A DNA stretch of 64,000 nucleotides. Source: Orientallactaga sibirica (taxonomy: Eukaryota > Chordata > Mammalia > Rodentia > Dipodidae). Where the stretch lies: the NCBI GenBank assembly GCA_036365145.1, contig JAEOAD010000015.1:6193501-6257500 (forward strand). The letters run 5' to 3'. Under the pieces are notes generated by a model. It saw only the letters and a list, made by a program, of their open reading frames with translations, made no database searches and had not been told where the DNA came from. How positions within the stretch are numbered: position 1 is the stretch's first letter; each line of letters begins with the position of its first letter. The position numbers and the translations under genes were made by a program. Below, piece by piece: positions 41,477-53,961 of the stretch.

Positions 41477-41620
41477 GTTTTGCAAGGTAGGGTCTCACTC
41501 TGGTCCAGGCTGACCTGAAATTAACTATGTAGTCTCAGGGCAGCCTCGAACTCTTGGTGATCCTCCTACCTCTGCCTCCCGAGTGCTGGGATAAAAGGCG
41601 TGCGCCACCACGCCCGGCTC
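41433..41620 (-). repeat. B1 SINE, young type
   Basis: Third of three, about 40 T in its tail and the young 'ttgcaaggta' start. Confidence 0.92.
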
Positions 41621-41627
41621 TCTTTTT

Positions 41628-41862
41628 TCATTTTTAAGACAGTGTCTCCTGTTGGCTTCAAATTCAAATTAGCTATGTAGCCAAAGATGACTCTGAGCTG
41701 ATCCTCCTGAATCTACTTCCTGAGTGCTGAGGATTAGAGATGTGTGCCACTGGGCCTGGGCTCCACTTGAAAGATTTCTACCCTTTCTTTTTCCTGCCCC
41801 TCTGGAGCTGAGGATAATCTTATGCAAACACTCCACCAACTGAGCAGCATCCCCAGCTGCAA
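41628..41862 (-). repeat. B4 (ID plus B1 composite) SINE
   Basis: On the minus strand an ID-like tRNA part ('gcagctggggatgctgctca') at 41862-41800 is followed by an old B1 part (41762-41628), the order of B4/ID-B1 composites. Confidence 0.65.
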
Positions 41863-42066
41863 ACATGTTCTTATTTAGTACATACATCACACAGTCCACA
41901 CTTATCTGCATCCATTCAGCCACATCTGTTGTTATTGCTTTTGAAATCAAGTCAGATTTAATATTTCCCTTTTTTTCTGGGGCAGGGACAAGCTTGTTGC
42001 TGACAACTGTTTCCCTCTACTTGCCTATGTTCTGGGATATTTCTGATTTGCTCAGAATCTTTCCTT

Positions 42067-42300
42067 GGGGCTGGACATATGGCTTAGCAGTTAAGGTGCT
42101 TACCTGCAAAGCCAAAAGACCCAGGTTTGATTCCCCAGGACCCACATAAGCCAGATGCACAAGGTGGCACATGCTTCTGGAGTTTGTTTGCAGTGGCTGT
42201 AGGCCCAGGCATGCCCATTTCTCTCTCTCTCTTCTCTCTCTAGCTCTCCCTCTCTCTCAAATTAATTAATTAATTAATTAAAAGAATTTCAAAAAAAAAA
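42067..42300 (+). repeat. DIP SINE
   Basis: Sense copy, (ATTA)n tail, perfect target duplication 'agaatctttccttg'. 41863-42066 before it is unassigned. Confidence 0.93.
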
Positions 42301-42391
42301 AGAATCTTTCCTTGAGTATTGGCTGATGGGTGGGTATCTCTGGATGATATATTTTTGTCAAGTGAATCAAATCTCATATAATATTAGTGAG

Positions 42392-42440
42392 TTACACTGG
42401 GCATGGTGATGCATGCCTTTAATCCCAGCATTTGGAAAGT
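42392..42440 (+). repeat. B1 SINE 5' fragment
   Basis: Only the first 45 bases of a B1. Confidence 0.7.
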
Positions 42441-42540
42441 TTAGTTAGATACTAATTCACTCTCTTCTAGTCTCATACTATAGATAGAAATAATGCCATT
42501 TTGATTCTCTATTTTATTTATTTTTGAAATTTTTTAATTT

Positions 42541-42701
42541 TGTTTTGTTATTTGAGGTAGGATCCTCACTGTAGCTTAGGCTGACCTAGAATTAACTATA
42601 TAGTCTCAGGGTGTCAGGGTGGTGGCCTTGAACTCACAGTGATCCTCCTACCTCTGCCTCTTGAGTGCTTGGATTAAAGGCATGTGCCACAACGCCTGGC
42701 T
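42541..42701 (-). repeat. B1 SINE
   Basis: Antisense, with a small internal duplication ('cagggtgtcagggtggtggc'). Confidence 0.88.
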
Positions 42702-42719
42702 CATATATATACATATATA

Positions 42720-42863
42720 TATAGTTTTTCAAAGTAGGGTTCTCGCTCTAGCCCAAGCTGACCTGGAACTCACTATGTAGTCTCAAGGTGGCCTTGAACT
42801 CATGGAGATTCTACCTTGCCTCCCAAGTGCTGGGATTAAGGGCATGTGCCACCACACCTGGCT
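42720..42863 (-). repeat. B1 SINE
   Basis: Antisense, after an (AT)n run at 42703-42718. Confidence 0.88.
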
Positions 42864-42867
42864 ATAT

Positions 42868-43087
42868 ATATTTTTAATTTTTTTTTTATATGAGAGCAAC
42901 AGACAGACAGAGAGAGAGAAGGAGGCAGAGAGAATGGGTGCACCAGGGCCTCCACTGCAAACAAACTCCAGATGCATGCACCACCTTGTGCATCTGGCTT
43001 ACATGGGTCTTGGGGAATAGAGCCTCAAACCAGCGTCCTTAGGCTTCACAGGCAAGCGCTTAGCCGCTAAACCATCTCTCCAGCCCC
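42868..43087 (-). repeat. DIP SINE
   Basis: Antisense; its head abuts the L1 tail. Confidence 0.88.
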
Positions 43088-43684
43088 TTTTTTTTAATTG
43101 ACAACTTCTATACTTACAGACAATTAACAATGATAATTCACTCCCCTTCCCCATGTTCACCTTTACAACGCCACTCTCCATCATATCCCTCCCTCTCTCT
43201 GTTAGTCTATCTTTTATTTTGATGTCATCTTTTCCTCCTACTATGAGGGTTTTATGAAGGTATTGCTAACCACTGTGAAGTCGTGTATATCTAGGCCAAT
43301 TTCTGTCTGGAAAGTTGCATTGTAAGGAGTCATATCCTTCCTTTGGTTCTTATGTTCTTTCTGCCACCATTTCTGCAATGGATGCTAAGCCTTGGAGGGT
43401 GTGATAGAGATGTTTCAGGATGGGACACTCCTCCATCACTTCTTCTCAGCACTATGTTGCCTTTTGGGTTATCCTAGTGGTCACTGCTATCTGCAAAGAG
43501 AAGCTTCTTTAACCAAAAGTGAGAGTAGCATTAATATATGAATATGAACATTAAGTGTAGTGCTTACAGGGCAGTTTGGTGAGCATAATATATTCATTTA
43601 GTTAGACAAGAGCAGGCTTTACACCCCTAAGGCATATGACCTCCCCTGCCAAAGGCATTTGATTAGGTTTTCAGAACCAGGCAT

Positions 43685-44065
43685 TGTTGGAGTCCCTCCT
43701 AGGGCCAGCCCAGGAGGGACCGCAGGGTCTCCACCAGGTAGAGGGTGAGAGGCATGGAGTCATGACACAGACTCTGGGAGTTGGATGGAAGCAGGCAGAG
43801 GGCGAGCTGCTGCAAACTCATTTATTCAAGGAAGTGTAGGGGGTTTAAAAGGTTTGCTGGCCAATCATTGTATGGGGTGGTTCCCTTCTTATGACCAATG
43901 ACAGCCTGTCACTGGGCAGATCATCTTGCAGCAGGCTTTTTGTGAGCATGGGACTGTAGCTGTTGTCACGCCAGGCCTGTGCAGGATGCCACGTCCACAG
44001 AAGCCATTTCCTGGTTTCTTCTAGCAGGCACCCTGGCTAGGACCTGACCTGCATTGTGCCATACA
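43685..44065 (-). mobile_element. Solo LTR, class II-like
   Basis: 381 bp inside the L1 3' UTR with an exact 6-bp duplication 'aggcat' (43679-43684 and 44066-44071). Ends TGTATGG and CTCCAACA on the minus strand; AATAAA in the complement of 43820-43826. The 6-bp duplication and the short LTR fit ERVK/IAP-type elements. Confidence 0.85.
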
Positions 44066-44689
44066 AGGCATGTATTCCCTCCCAGAGAATGGGCCTCAAA
44101 TCCAATTATAGAGAAGTTGGTTTCCCCCAGAGCAGACATGCCACTATTGCACCCGTTCAGTCATTTGGCCAGTCTAGCCAAACTTGATGCTTCCAGTGAC
44201 CACTGTTTTCATCACTGATGATTTCTTTCTCCCATAGTGCTACATGCAGTGCAGCTTTTTCCAGCTTTCAATTGGCTGGTCTACAGGAAGAAGGTTTTCT
44301 GCTCAGCCCCAGCTTGATTTCTCAGTGACCTTGCTGCCCAGGCATGTGGAGTCTTACTATCAGTTACTAGTGGGAAACCAAGGGCCTTGACAGCCTATAA
44401 TGTTTTGGAGGCAACAGGGAGCTCCCTGGCCAACAACTCACTGGAAGGTATCCCATCACTGGCACTGAAAATTTTCTAGGAACAATTTATGGCTTCTGGA
44501 TGTGTCATTATCCAAAAAAGCAGGCTTTCATATATCTTATTCAGAATTTCTTGAATTTTGATTGACCCTCTTCCTACCCTTCTTTTACTCAATCTCTTCC
44601 CCTGGCTTCTCTTAGGCCATTCCACTCCCTGTAATGTGTTCTTCCACTTACATATATACAATACCATCCCCTTAAGTCCTTCCCTTATA

Positions 44690-44874
44690 GCCTTTTTTTT
44701 GTTTTGTTTTTGTTTTGGTTTTTGGTTTTTTGAGGTGGTCTCACTCTGGCCCAGGCTGACCTGGAATTAACTATGTAGTCTCAGGGTGGCCTCGAACTCA
44801 CAGCGATCCTCCTACCTCTGCCTCCCAAGTGCTGGGAGTAAAGGTGTGTGCCACCACACCCGGCTCCTTATAGC
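44690..44874 (-). repeat. B1 SINE in the antisense L1
   Basis: Antisense B1 with a T/G-rich tail; 'cttatagc' repeats at the ends. Confidence 0.9.
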
Positions 44875-45589
44875 TTTTTCTAGCTTATTGGCCTATGCTA
44901 CTGATTTTTGGTTCCAGATCACACAGGAGTATAAACATTTGTAGCTAGGATCCACATATGAGAGAGAACATGTGACATTTGCCTTTCTGGGCCTGGGTTA
45001 CCTCACTTATCATAATCCTTTCTAGTTCCATCCATTTCCCTGCAAATTTCATAAATTAGTTCTTCCATGAAGGTCTGGTAAAATTCACCAGTGAATCCAT
45101 ATAGGTCTGGACCTTTTTAGTTGGGAGATTTTTTTATAATTGCCTGGATCTGTGTACTTGTTATAGATCTATTTAAATTGTTTATCTCATCTTGTTTTAA
45201 CTTTGGTAGGTCATATAAATCTAGGAAATCATATATTTCTTTCAGATTTTCAAACTTAGTACAGTATGTGTTCTTAAAGTATGTCCTTATAATTTTCTGA
45301 ATTTCTTTGATATCTGTTGTAATGGTGCCTTTTTCATCTCTGATTTTATTAATTTGTGTCTCTGGTCTCTTTCTTTTGGTCAGATTTGCTAAGGGTTTAG
45401 CAATCTTGTTTACCCTTTCAAAGAACCAACTCTTTGTTTCATTGAATCTTTGTTTGTTTGTTTTCTATTTCACTAATTTCTGCCCTAATCTTTATTATTT
45501 CTTCCCATCAGCTGATTTTTGGTTTGCCTTGTTCTTTTTCCAAGGCCTTAAGGTGAAGCATTAAGTTATTTACTTGTGACCTTTCTAAT

Positions 45590-45591
<2 letters not shown>

Positions 45592-45628
<37 letters not shown>

Positions 45629-45777
45629 TTTTGGTTTTTCAAGGTAGGGTCTCACTTTGGTCCAGGCTGACCTGGAATTAACTATGTAGTCTCAGGGTAG
45701 CCTCGAACTCACGGCGATCCTCCTACCTCTGCCTCCCAAGTGCTGGGATTAAAGGCATGCACCACCATACCCAGCTT
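45592..45777 (-). repeat. B1 SINE with (TTTA)n tail
   Basis: About ten TTTA units, then B1; 'tttctaattt' duplicated. Confidence 0.92.
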
Positions 45778-46189
45778 TCTAATTTCTTAATATAGGCACT
45801 TAAAGCTATACATTTCCCTCTTAGGACTGCCTTCATTGTTTCCCAAAGGTTTTGGCATGTTGTGTTCTCATTATCATTTGAATCTATGAATTTTATTTTC
45901 CTTCTTAATTTCTCCATTGACCAATTCATCATTTAGTAGTGTATTATTTAGTTTCCATGACTTTGTGTATGCTCTATAGCTTTTCTTGCTATTGATTTGT
46001 AGTTTGATCCCATTGTGATCAAAAAGAGTGCAAGGAATTATTTCAATTGTCCTGTACTAAGATTTGCTTTGTGTCCTAATATATGGTCTAGTTTACACAA
46101 TGTTCCATGTGCTGCTGAGAAAAATGTGTATTCTGTAGCATTTGGATGGAACATTCTGTAGATACCTGTTAGGTCCATTTGTTCTATGA

Positions 46190-46438
46190 TCTCTTTTTTT
46201 TTTTTTTTTTTTTTTTGAGAGAGAGAGAGAGAGAGGGAGACAGATAGAGAATGGGCACACCAGCAGCCTCTCAGCTGCTGTGAACAAACTCCAGATGCAT
46301 GTGCCCCCTTGTAGGCAAGTGCGGCATTGTGCCCTTGCATCACTTTGCATCTGGCTAAACAAGGGACCTGGAGATTGGAACCAGTGTTCTTAGGCTTAGC
46401 AGGCAGGTGCCTTAATCACTAAGCCATCTCTCCAGCCC
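46190..46438 (-). repeat. DIP SINE, variant subfamily
   Basis: Complete; 'ctatgatctctttt' duplicated on both sides. Confidence 0.93.
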
Positions 46439-46937
46439 TCTATGATCTCTTTTAATCCAAATGTCTCTCTGCTTATTTTTTGCTGGGATGACCTGTAAAT
46501 TGATGACAGTGGGTTATTGATATCACCCACTACAATTGTGCTTGGTTAATGTGTGGTTTATGACCTTAAATCTAATAGCATTTGTTTGATGAAATTGGGA
46601 GCCACTATGTTAGGTGCATATATGTTTCGAGTTGTAATGTCTTCTTGTTGGATTTTTTTCTTTAATCAATATAAAGTGACCTTCTTTATCTTTCCTCACT
46701 AATGTTGGTCTGAAGTCTATCCTGTCAGATATTAGCATAGCAACCCCTGTTTGTTTACTAGTCCCATTTGCTTGAAATATTGTTTTCCATCCTTTGTACT
46801 CTAAGATAGTGTCTGTTTTCTATGGAAAGATGAGTTTCTTGGAGGCAAAAAACAAAAGGATCCTGCCTTTTAATCCAATCTGCAAGCCTGTGCCTTTTGG
46901 TTGGGGCACATGGATATTAAGAGCTATTATTGAAAGG

Positions 46938-47186
46938 TGGGCTGGAGAGATGACTTAGTGATTAAGGCATTTGCCTGCAAAGCCAAAGGACCTTGGTTCA
47001 ATTCCCCAGAACCCACGTAAGCCAGATGCACAAGGTGGCTCATGCATCTGGAGTTTGTTTGCAGTGGCTGGAGGCCCTGGAACACCCATATTCTCTCCTC
47101 TCTCTCTCTCTCTCTCTCTTCTTTCTCTCTCACTCTCTAAATAAATAAATTTTTAAAAATTAAAAAATAAAAAATAAATAAAACAG
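46938..47186 (+). repeat. DIP SINE in the antisense L1
   Basis: Sense copy; 'agctattattgaaa' and 'agttattattgaaa' flank it. Confidence 0.92.
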
Positions 47187-47912
47187 AAGAGTTATTATTG
47201 AAAAGTATGTATTTGTACTAATCAATTTTCTTGTTTTGTAGTGCTTCCTTTTTTCCCTTTATTCTCTTGTATTAAGTGTTTTTCCAGTATGATTTATTTT
47301 TCCCTGTTTTCTCATATGTATGCTTTTCTTTCTCTTCAGCATGGAGGATCCCTTCAAGCATTTTCTGTAGAGCTGGCTTAGTTATCATATATTACTTTTA
47401 GCCTGTTTTTGTTGTGTTTTATCTCCATCAACTTGGATGGATAGATTTGCTGGGTAAAGTATTCTTGGTTGACAATTGTTATCTTTCAAAACTTGGAATA
47501 CATTATTCCAAGCCCTTCTGGCTTTTAAAGTTTGTGTTCAGTAACCTGCTGTTATCCTGATGAGCTTGCCTTTTTAAATGACTTGCTTTTTCTCTCTAAC
47601 TGCTTTCAATATATTTTCTTTGGCTTCTGTGTTTCATAGTTTAGTTATAATGTGGCAAGGAAAGGTTCTTTCCAGGTTTTGTCTGTTTGGTGTTCTAAAG
47701 GCTTCCTGTTATCCCCTTTATTTCCACTAAAAATCCAGTTACTTAAGGAAATTCGAATTTATTCTCCATTGAGGATGAACTATGTTATCACTGCTGTACA
47801 AGTTATTCTAACTTACAGGCCTATTTCTACAAAAATCATTCAGTCTTATCAATTCTAAGGTTTTTTTAACTACCTTTTTATAGCAGTATATAAAACTTAA
47901 AAATTTTTTGAG

Positions 47913-48094
47913 GGTTGGAGAGATGGCTTGGTGGTTAAGGCACCTGCCTGCCAAGCCTAAGAACCCCAGTTCCAATCTCCAGGTCCCACATTTAGCTAAA
48001 AAGTGATGCAAGGGCGCAATGCCTCACTTGCCCACAAGGGGGTGCACATGTCTGGAGTTTGTTCTCAATGACTTAGAGGCTGCTGGTGTGCCAA

Positions 48095-48147
<53 letters not shown>

Positions 48148-48155
48148 AAATTAAA
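47913..48155 (+). repeat. DIP SINE, variant subfamily
   Basis: Sense variant copy with a long (CT)n. 47713-47912 before it is unassigned. Confidence 0.9.
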
Positions 48156-48156
48156 A

Positions 48157-48321
48157 AAAATTTTTTTTTTTTTTTTTTGGTTTTGCAAGATAGGGTTTCA
48201 CTCTGGTCCGGGCTGACCTGGAATTAACTATGTAGTCGCAGGGTGGCCTCGAACTCTCAGCGATCCTCCTACCTCTGCCTCCCGAGTGCTGGGATTAAAG
48301 GCGTGCGCCACCACGCCCGGC
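48157..48321 (-). repeat. B1 SINE, young type
   Basis: Antisense, near consensus with intact CpGs ('ggcgtgcgccaccacgcccg'). Confidence 0.92.
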
Positions 48322-48354
48322 TAAAAAAATGTTTTTGAATATAGTAATATTCTT

Positions 48355-48577
48355 TTTAAAAAATATTTTTATTTTTATTTATTTATTTGAGAAAGGGAAA
48401 GAGGCAGAGAGAGATAGAGAAGAGAGAATGGGCACACCAGGGCTTCCAGCCACTGCAAATGAACTCCAGATGCATGCACCACCTTGTACATCAGGCTTAA
48501 ATGGGTCCTGGAAATCAAACAGGGGTCCTTTGGCTTTGCAGGAAAGCACCTTAATCAGTAAGTTATCTCTTCAGCCC
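48355..48577 (-). repeat. DIP SINE
   Basis: Antisense; 'aatatagtaatattct' duplicated. Confidence 0.92.
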
Positions 48578-48672
48578 CAAATATAGTAATATTCTGATAT
48601 TTTAGATATTTAAATTACTGGGCAGGTGATCTATTTTTCCTTAATATCAATTTTGTAAAGAGGTTCAACTAA

Positions 48673-48675
<3 letters not shown>

Positions 48676-48703
<28 letters not shown>

Positions 48704-48854
48704 GGTTTTTTGAGGTATGGTCTCACTCTAGCCCAGGATGACCTGAAATTCACAATTCACTATGTAGTATCAGGGTGCCCTTGACCTCATGGCAATTTTC
48801 CTATCTTGGCCTCCCAAGTGCTGGGATTAAAGACGTATGTCACCATGCTCAGCC
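48676..48854 (-). repeat. B1 SINE
   Basis: Antisense, long T tail; 'caactaatctttt' and 'caactagatttt' flank it. 48855-49116 is unassigned. Confidence 0.9.
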
Positions 48855-49706
48855 TCAACTAGATTTTTATTTAGTAAGGTGAGTTTCAGCTATTCAAAAA
48901 CTGGTAAATGAACTTATCCCTGTGTGCGACCCTGAACTGTGTCTCTTATGAGACCATCTGTAAGTCAAAACAAAAGTTAGCCAGGGCCTCAACACAGAAA
49001 CAATGGGCCCTTGTGACCATGTCCTGTAATCTGTGAACCCATAAGTCCAAGGAAACCTTTCTTCCTTTCTTCTGATTTTCTCAGCTTGGTGAAAATAGAA
49101 AAAGTGCAAACCGAAGACTTCCAGGTAAGATGGCAGCATAGAAGTCACACCAAACCAACCTCCTGAGGGATTTAAACAAAACCACAGCAAAATAAACTCT
49201 TCTTCTGAAAATCGAAGGTGTATAGTTTTTTATTAGCCACAGCAGAGAAGCAGGAGAGACCAAGGTCCACCAGAAAGGAGGAAAGTGGCCAGAATCCCAC
49301 TGAGGTGCTTGCAGCCCTGAGCCACATAATCCATGCACCCACCCAGTGCTGAGCTGCAGAAGCAGAGACCAAACAAGGGGATTTTCCAACCTCATCAGCC
49401 TCCTAACAAAGTCAAGAAACCTGAAAGAGGAGAAAGAGGAGATCAGCTAAGGAGCTGCTGAAAGAGATACAGGTGGGACCAGCTGAGCAGTTTCAGTACA
49501 ACTCCACACTTCCTGCACTCTCCCAACCCCCAACCATAAACTTCCAGAGAACACATTCAGTCCCAAGAGGCAGGGTATCCAGCACAGCTGATCAGAACAC
49601 CAGCTCCACAACACAACACCGAAGGATCGAGGTGGGCACTCAGCACTGGTGAGATTGGAAGCCACTCCAAAAAGGAACAAGGCAAACTGATAAAAAAGCA
49701 AGTACA

Positions 49707-49838
49707 GCTGGGCATGGTGGCACATGCCTTTAATCCCAGTGCTCAGGAGGCAGAGGTAGGAGGATCACTGTGAGTTCAAGGCCACCCTGAGACTACATAG
49801 TGAATTCCAGGTCAGCCTGAGCTAGAGTGAGACCCTAC

Positions 49839-49878
<40 letters not shown>
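49707..49878 (+). repeat. B1 SINE in the L1-A 5' UTR
   Basis: Sense, long A tail, 'aaaaagcaagtac' and 'aaaaagcaggtac' on the two sides. Confidence 0.93.
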
Positions 49879-51218
49879 CAGGTACAGGTACATAGGCCTG
49901 CACTGGAAGTGCTAATCTCTCTATGTCAGGGCAGGTTATGGGTTACATATTCTTGGTTGGCTTTACCATTCTCAATTAAGCTGTATTTGGGGGTTGACTA
50001 TTGTTACCTTTAATGCTTTCAGATTCATGGGCTTTTGTCTTTTACTTTGGTCATTATTGGGGGTAGGGTCTGATTCAGATCCAGGCTGACACGAAACCCA
50101 ATTCAGAACAGAAATATCAACCACCCAGCTGACAGGATTAAGGGGATAGAGCAACACACACCCTTAGGGATTATGGATTTATAAAGTTATCTGTTTGTTT
50201 CAATCCCCACACTTGCATACCCTATGCTGGTTTATATATGAATGTGCATATTACTCAGTTGAATTGTAGAATTTGCCAGGAAATTGCTCCACCCAGCCAC
50301 TAGAATACTCGAATAGCAGGCAAACACCTAAGATTACTTCTGCAGTTGAATTGGAGTACAAGAGCTACACATGGCAACTTAAACTCCTACTCTGAAGGTA
50401 CATAAAGTTGGATTTCCAAATCTAAAATCACTGCAGATTATTAGAAAACCCAAGCATCAAATCAAGTCAGGATGCAAAAGTTCCAACATTATAATACAAG
50501 ACACACAATGATCAAGACATCACAATCCCACCAAAAATTATAAATCCATCAGAAATGGGCCCCAATGAGACTGTTTTATATGAAATGCCTGACAAAGACT
50601 TCAAAAAATAATTTTATCTATACAAAAAGAAGAAAACAAAGGAATTAAAGAACAAAACAAACTCCTGAAGGAATTTCAAGAGAACACAGGAAACCAGTTT
50701 AATGAAATAAGGAGGTCATTACAAGACATGAGTAAGGAAATAGAAATACTGAAGACAAAACCAGGCAGAAATTCTAGCTCTGAAAAACACAGTCAAATAA
50801 AAACTCTCTGTGGAAAGTTTCACCAGAAGAATGGATGAAGAAGAGAATAGAATATCTAAACTAGAAGACCAGGTGGCAGATCTAATATAATCCAACAAAG
50901 AGTAGGACAAGCTAATAGGAAAGTATGAATGGGAATTTCAAGATATCTGGGCCACTATAAAAAGATCAAACATAATAATTTAGGGTACAGTAGAGGGAGA
51001 AGAATCTCAATCCAGAGGCTCAGTAGCATTTTCAACAAAATCACAGAAGAAAATTTTCCTCAAATTGGGAAAGAAATACCAATACAGATACAAGAAGCTT
51101 TTAAAACACCAAGCAGACAAAACCTGGGAAGACCTCTCCATGCCATGTTATAATTAAACTACTAAACACACAAACCAAAGAAAATATATTGAAAGCAGTT
51201 AAAGAGAAAAAGCAAGAT

Positions 51219-51397
51219 GGGCTGGAGAAGATGGCTTAGCAGTTAAGGTTTTTGCCTGCAAAGCCAAAGGACCCCAGTTCAATTCCCCAGGAACCATGTG
51301 AGCCAGATGCACAAGGAGGTGCATGCATCTAGAGTTTGTTTACAGTGGCTGGAGGCACTGGAGTGCCCATTCTCTCCCTTTCTCTCTCTCTCTCTCT

Positions 51398-51438
<41 letters not shown>

Positions 51439-51478
51439 ATTCTCTCTTTCAAATAAATAAATAAAATATATTTAAATA
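51219..51478 (+). repeat. DIP SINE
   Basis: Sense, long (CT)n, inside L1-A ORF1. Confidence 0.92.
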
Positions 51479-51678
51479 TTTTTATTATTATTTATTTATT
51501 TGACAGAGAAAGATGAAGAGAGAGAGACAATGGGCACATTGGGGCCTCCAGCCACTGCAAATGAACTCCAGAGGCATGTGCCCCCTTGTGCATCAGGATA
51601 ATGAGGGTCCTGGGGAATCGAACCTGGTCCTTTGGCTTTGCAGGCAAACACCTAACTGCTAAGCCATCTCTCCAGCCC
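51479..51678 (-). repeat. DIP SINE
   Basis: Antisense, in the tail of the previous copy; forms an inverted pair. Confidence 0.92.
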
Positions 51679-52371
51679 ATAAACTATATTTAAAAAAGAA
51701 AAAGAAAAAAGAAAAAGCAACTCACCTACAAAGGCAAGCCTATCAGAATAACAGCAGATTACTCAACACAAACTTTAAAAGCCAGAAGGGCTTAGAATGT
51801 TGTATTCCAAGTTCTGAAAGAACAACTGTCAACCAAGATTACTTTATTCTGCAAAGCTATTATCCAAATTGATGGAGAAATAAGGACATTCTACAAAAAA
51901 AAAGGCTAAAGGAATTTATCACAACTAAGCGAGCTCAATAGAAAATACTTGAAGGAATCCTTCATGCTGAAGAGAAAGCAAAACACACACACGAGGAAAT
52001 GTGAAAAAATAAACCATACTCAAATAACAATTAAAATAAGCAAGTAAAGGGAAACAGGAAGCACTACAAAACAAGAAGAATGAAGAGAATAAATACATAC
52101 CTTTCAATAATACCTCTTAATATCAATGGCCACAATGCAGCAACCAAAAGACACAGGCTTGCAGATTGGATTAAAAGGCAGGATCCTGATGCTTGTTGCC
52201 TCCAGGAAACTCATCTCTCAATAAAAGATAGGAGCTGTCTTAGGGTGAAAGGATGGAAAACAGTATTTCAAGCACATGGGCCTAGGAAACAAGAAGGGGT
52301 TGCTATCCTAATATCTGACAGGGTAAACTTCAAACCAACATTAGTGAGGAAAGATAAAGAAGGTCACTTTC

Positions 52372-52541
52372 AGCAGGGCATGGTGGTGCACACCTTATTC
52401 CCAGCACTCAGGAGGCAGGCAGAAGTAGGAGGATTGCCATGAGTGAGTTCAAGGCCACCCTGAGACTACATACTTAATTCCAGGTCAGCCTGGGCCAGAG
52501 TGAGACCCTACATTGAAAAAACAAAAAAGAAAAAAAAAAGA
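52372..52541 (+). repeat. B1 SINE
   Basis: Sense; 'aaagaaggtcacttt' duplicated around it. Confidence 0.93.
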
Positions 52542-52570
52542 AGGTCACTTTATACTGATTAAAGGAACAC

Positions 52571-53961
52571 ACTCCACTCTCTCATATGTGGATCCTAGCT
52601 ACAAATGATTGGACTTCTATGTAAGTAAAAATAAAACTCATATAAAAGGAATAGAAAGGGAGGGGGGGAACTTGGTAGCCTTTAATCCTAGCATGGGAGG
52701 CAGAGGAAGGAGGATTGCCATATATGAGTCCAGGTCAGCCTGGGCCAGAAAAACAAAAAAAAAAAAAAAAAGATGGGAGAACTTAAAGGATAGTATTGTA
52801 TATATGTAAGTGAAGAACAAATTGATGGGGGGGAAGAGACAGGGAGGAGAAATAAAGGGCCCATAGAGGGATAGCTAATTAAAATCTAAGAGGATATAAA
52901 TAAGTCATAGGGAAACCTACTTTGCTGGACAATGAAACACTCAGAAGCCATAGATTGTTACTAGAAAATTTTCAGTGCCAGGGAGGGGATACCTTTCAGT
53001 AAGTTGTTGGCCAGGGAGGTCACAGATCCCCCCAAAACATTATAGGCCATTGCCAAGGCCCTTGGTTTCCCACCAGGAATAGATGGTAAGACCCTATTGC
53101 TGAAAACTCCACATACTTGAGCTGAAAGATCACTGAGAAATCCTGCTGGAGCTGAGCTGAAAGCCTCCTCCAGGTGGACCAGCTGACAGAAAGTTGGAAA
53201 AAGCTATGCTGCATGCAGTTCAATGGGAGAGAGAAAACACCAGTGAAGGTACTCAACAGTGAACACTGCAAGCTTTAAATTTGGCCAGCCAGGCCAAATG
53301 AGCCAACGGGTGCAATAGTGGCATGTCTCTTATGGGGGAAAACAACTGCTCTCTAATTGGACTGGAGGCCCACTCCATGGGAGGGAATATATCCCTGATA
53401 CTGAAAACCTATGATGGGGTAGTCGTGAGCCCTAGGGGTGTAACATCTGCTGGTGTCATGCTAAATGTATATACTATGCTCACCAAACTGCCCAGTAAGC
53501 ACTTCTCTTAATGTCCACACCCATATATTAATGCTACTCTCACTTATGGTTATAGAAGCTTCTCTTTTCAGATGAGGGTGACCTTGGGATGACTGAGAAG
53601 GCACCATGGTGCTGAGAAGAAGTGACAGAGGAGTGCTCAGCACTGAAACATCTCAAACACACCTTCCAAGGCTCAGGGTCCATTGTGGAAGAGGGCACGG
53701 AAAGAATGTAAGAGCCAAAGGAAGAGTAGGACTCCTTACAATGTGCTCCTCCAGACACTACCTATACAAGACCATCATAATAGGAGGAAAAGATCATGAC
53801 ATCAAACTGTGAAGAGAGACTGATTGAGAGGGGGAGGAGGGATATGATGGAGAGTGAAGTTTCAAAGGGGAAAGTGGGGGTGAAGGAGGGAAGTACCATG
53901 GGATATTGTCTACAATTAAAGTTGTCAATAAAAATTTTTTTAATTAAAAATGAATAAAAAT
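52571..53961 (+). mobile_element. L1 3' end nested in L1-A ORF2
   Basis: 5'-truncated L1, 3' UTR only, starting at the equivalent of about 63026 and ending 'agttgtcaataaaaattt'. Target duplication 'aaaggaacac'/'aaaagaacac' (52561-52570, 53962-53971); L1-A ORF2 resumes exactly after it. Confidence 0.92.
52668..52773 (+). repeat. B1 SINE, shortened
   Basis: B1 missing its 5' end and middle, inside the nested L1. Confidence 0.75.

Larger units (their letters stand above)
43088..47712 (-). mobile_element. L1, 5'-truncated and internally deleted
   Basis: Minus-strand L1: end of ORF1 (47712-about 47250), ORF2 endonuclease region (from about 47240), then a jump at about 45054 from the RT start straight into the 3' UTR, then the 3' UTR to 43088. 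The missing part corresponds to about 60693-62945 of the L1 at 56.6-64 kb, so the whole RT core and C-terminal domain are gone. It carries five later insertions (one LTR, two B1, two DIP). Confidence 0.9.
50584..52040 (+). pseudogene. L1-A ORF1, decayed
   Basis: Parallels L1-B ORF1: acidic N-terminus, coiled-coil part, the RRM-type region and the C-terminal block. Interrupted by many stops and frameshifts and by two DIP SINEs at 51219-51678. Confidence 0.85.
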
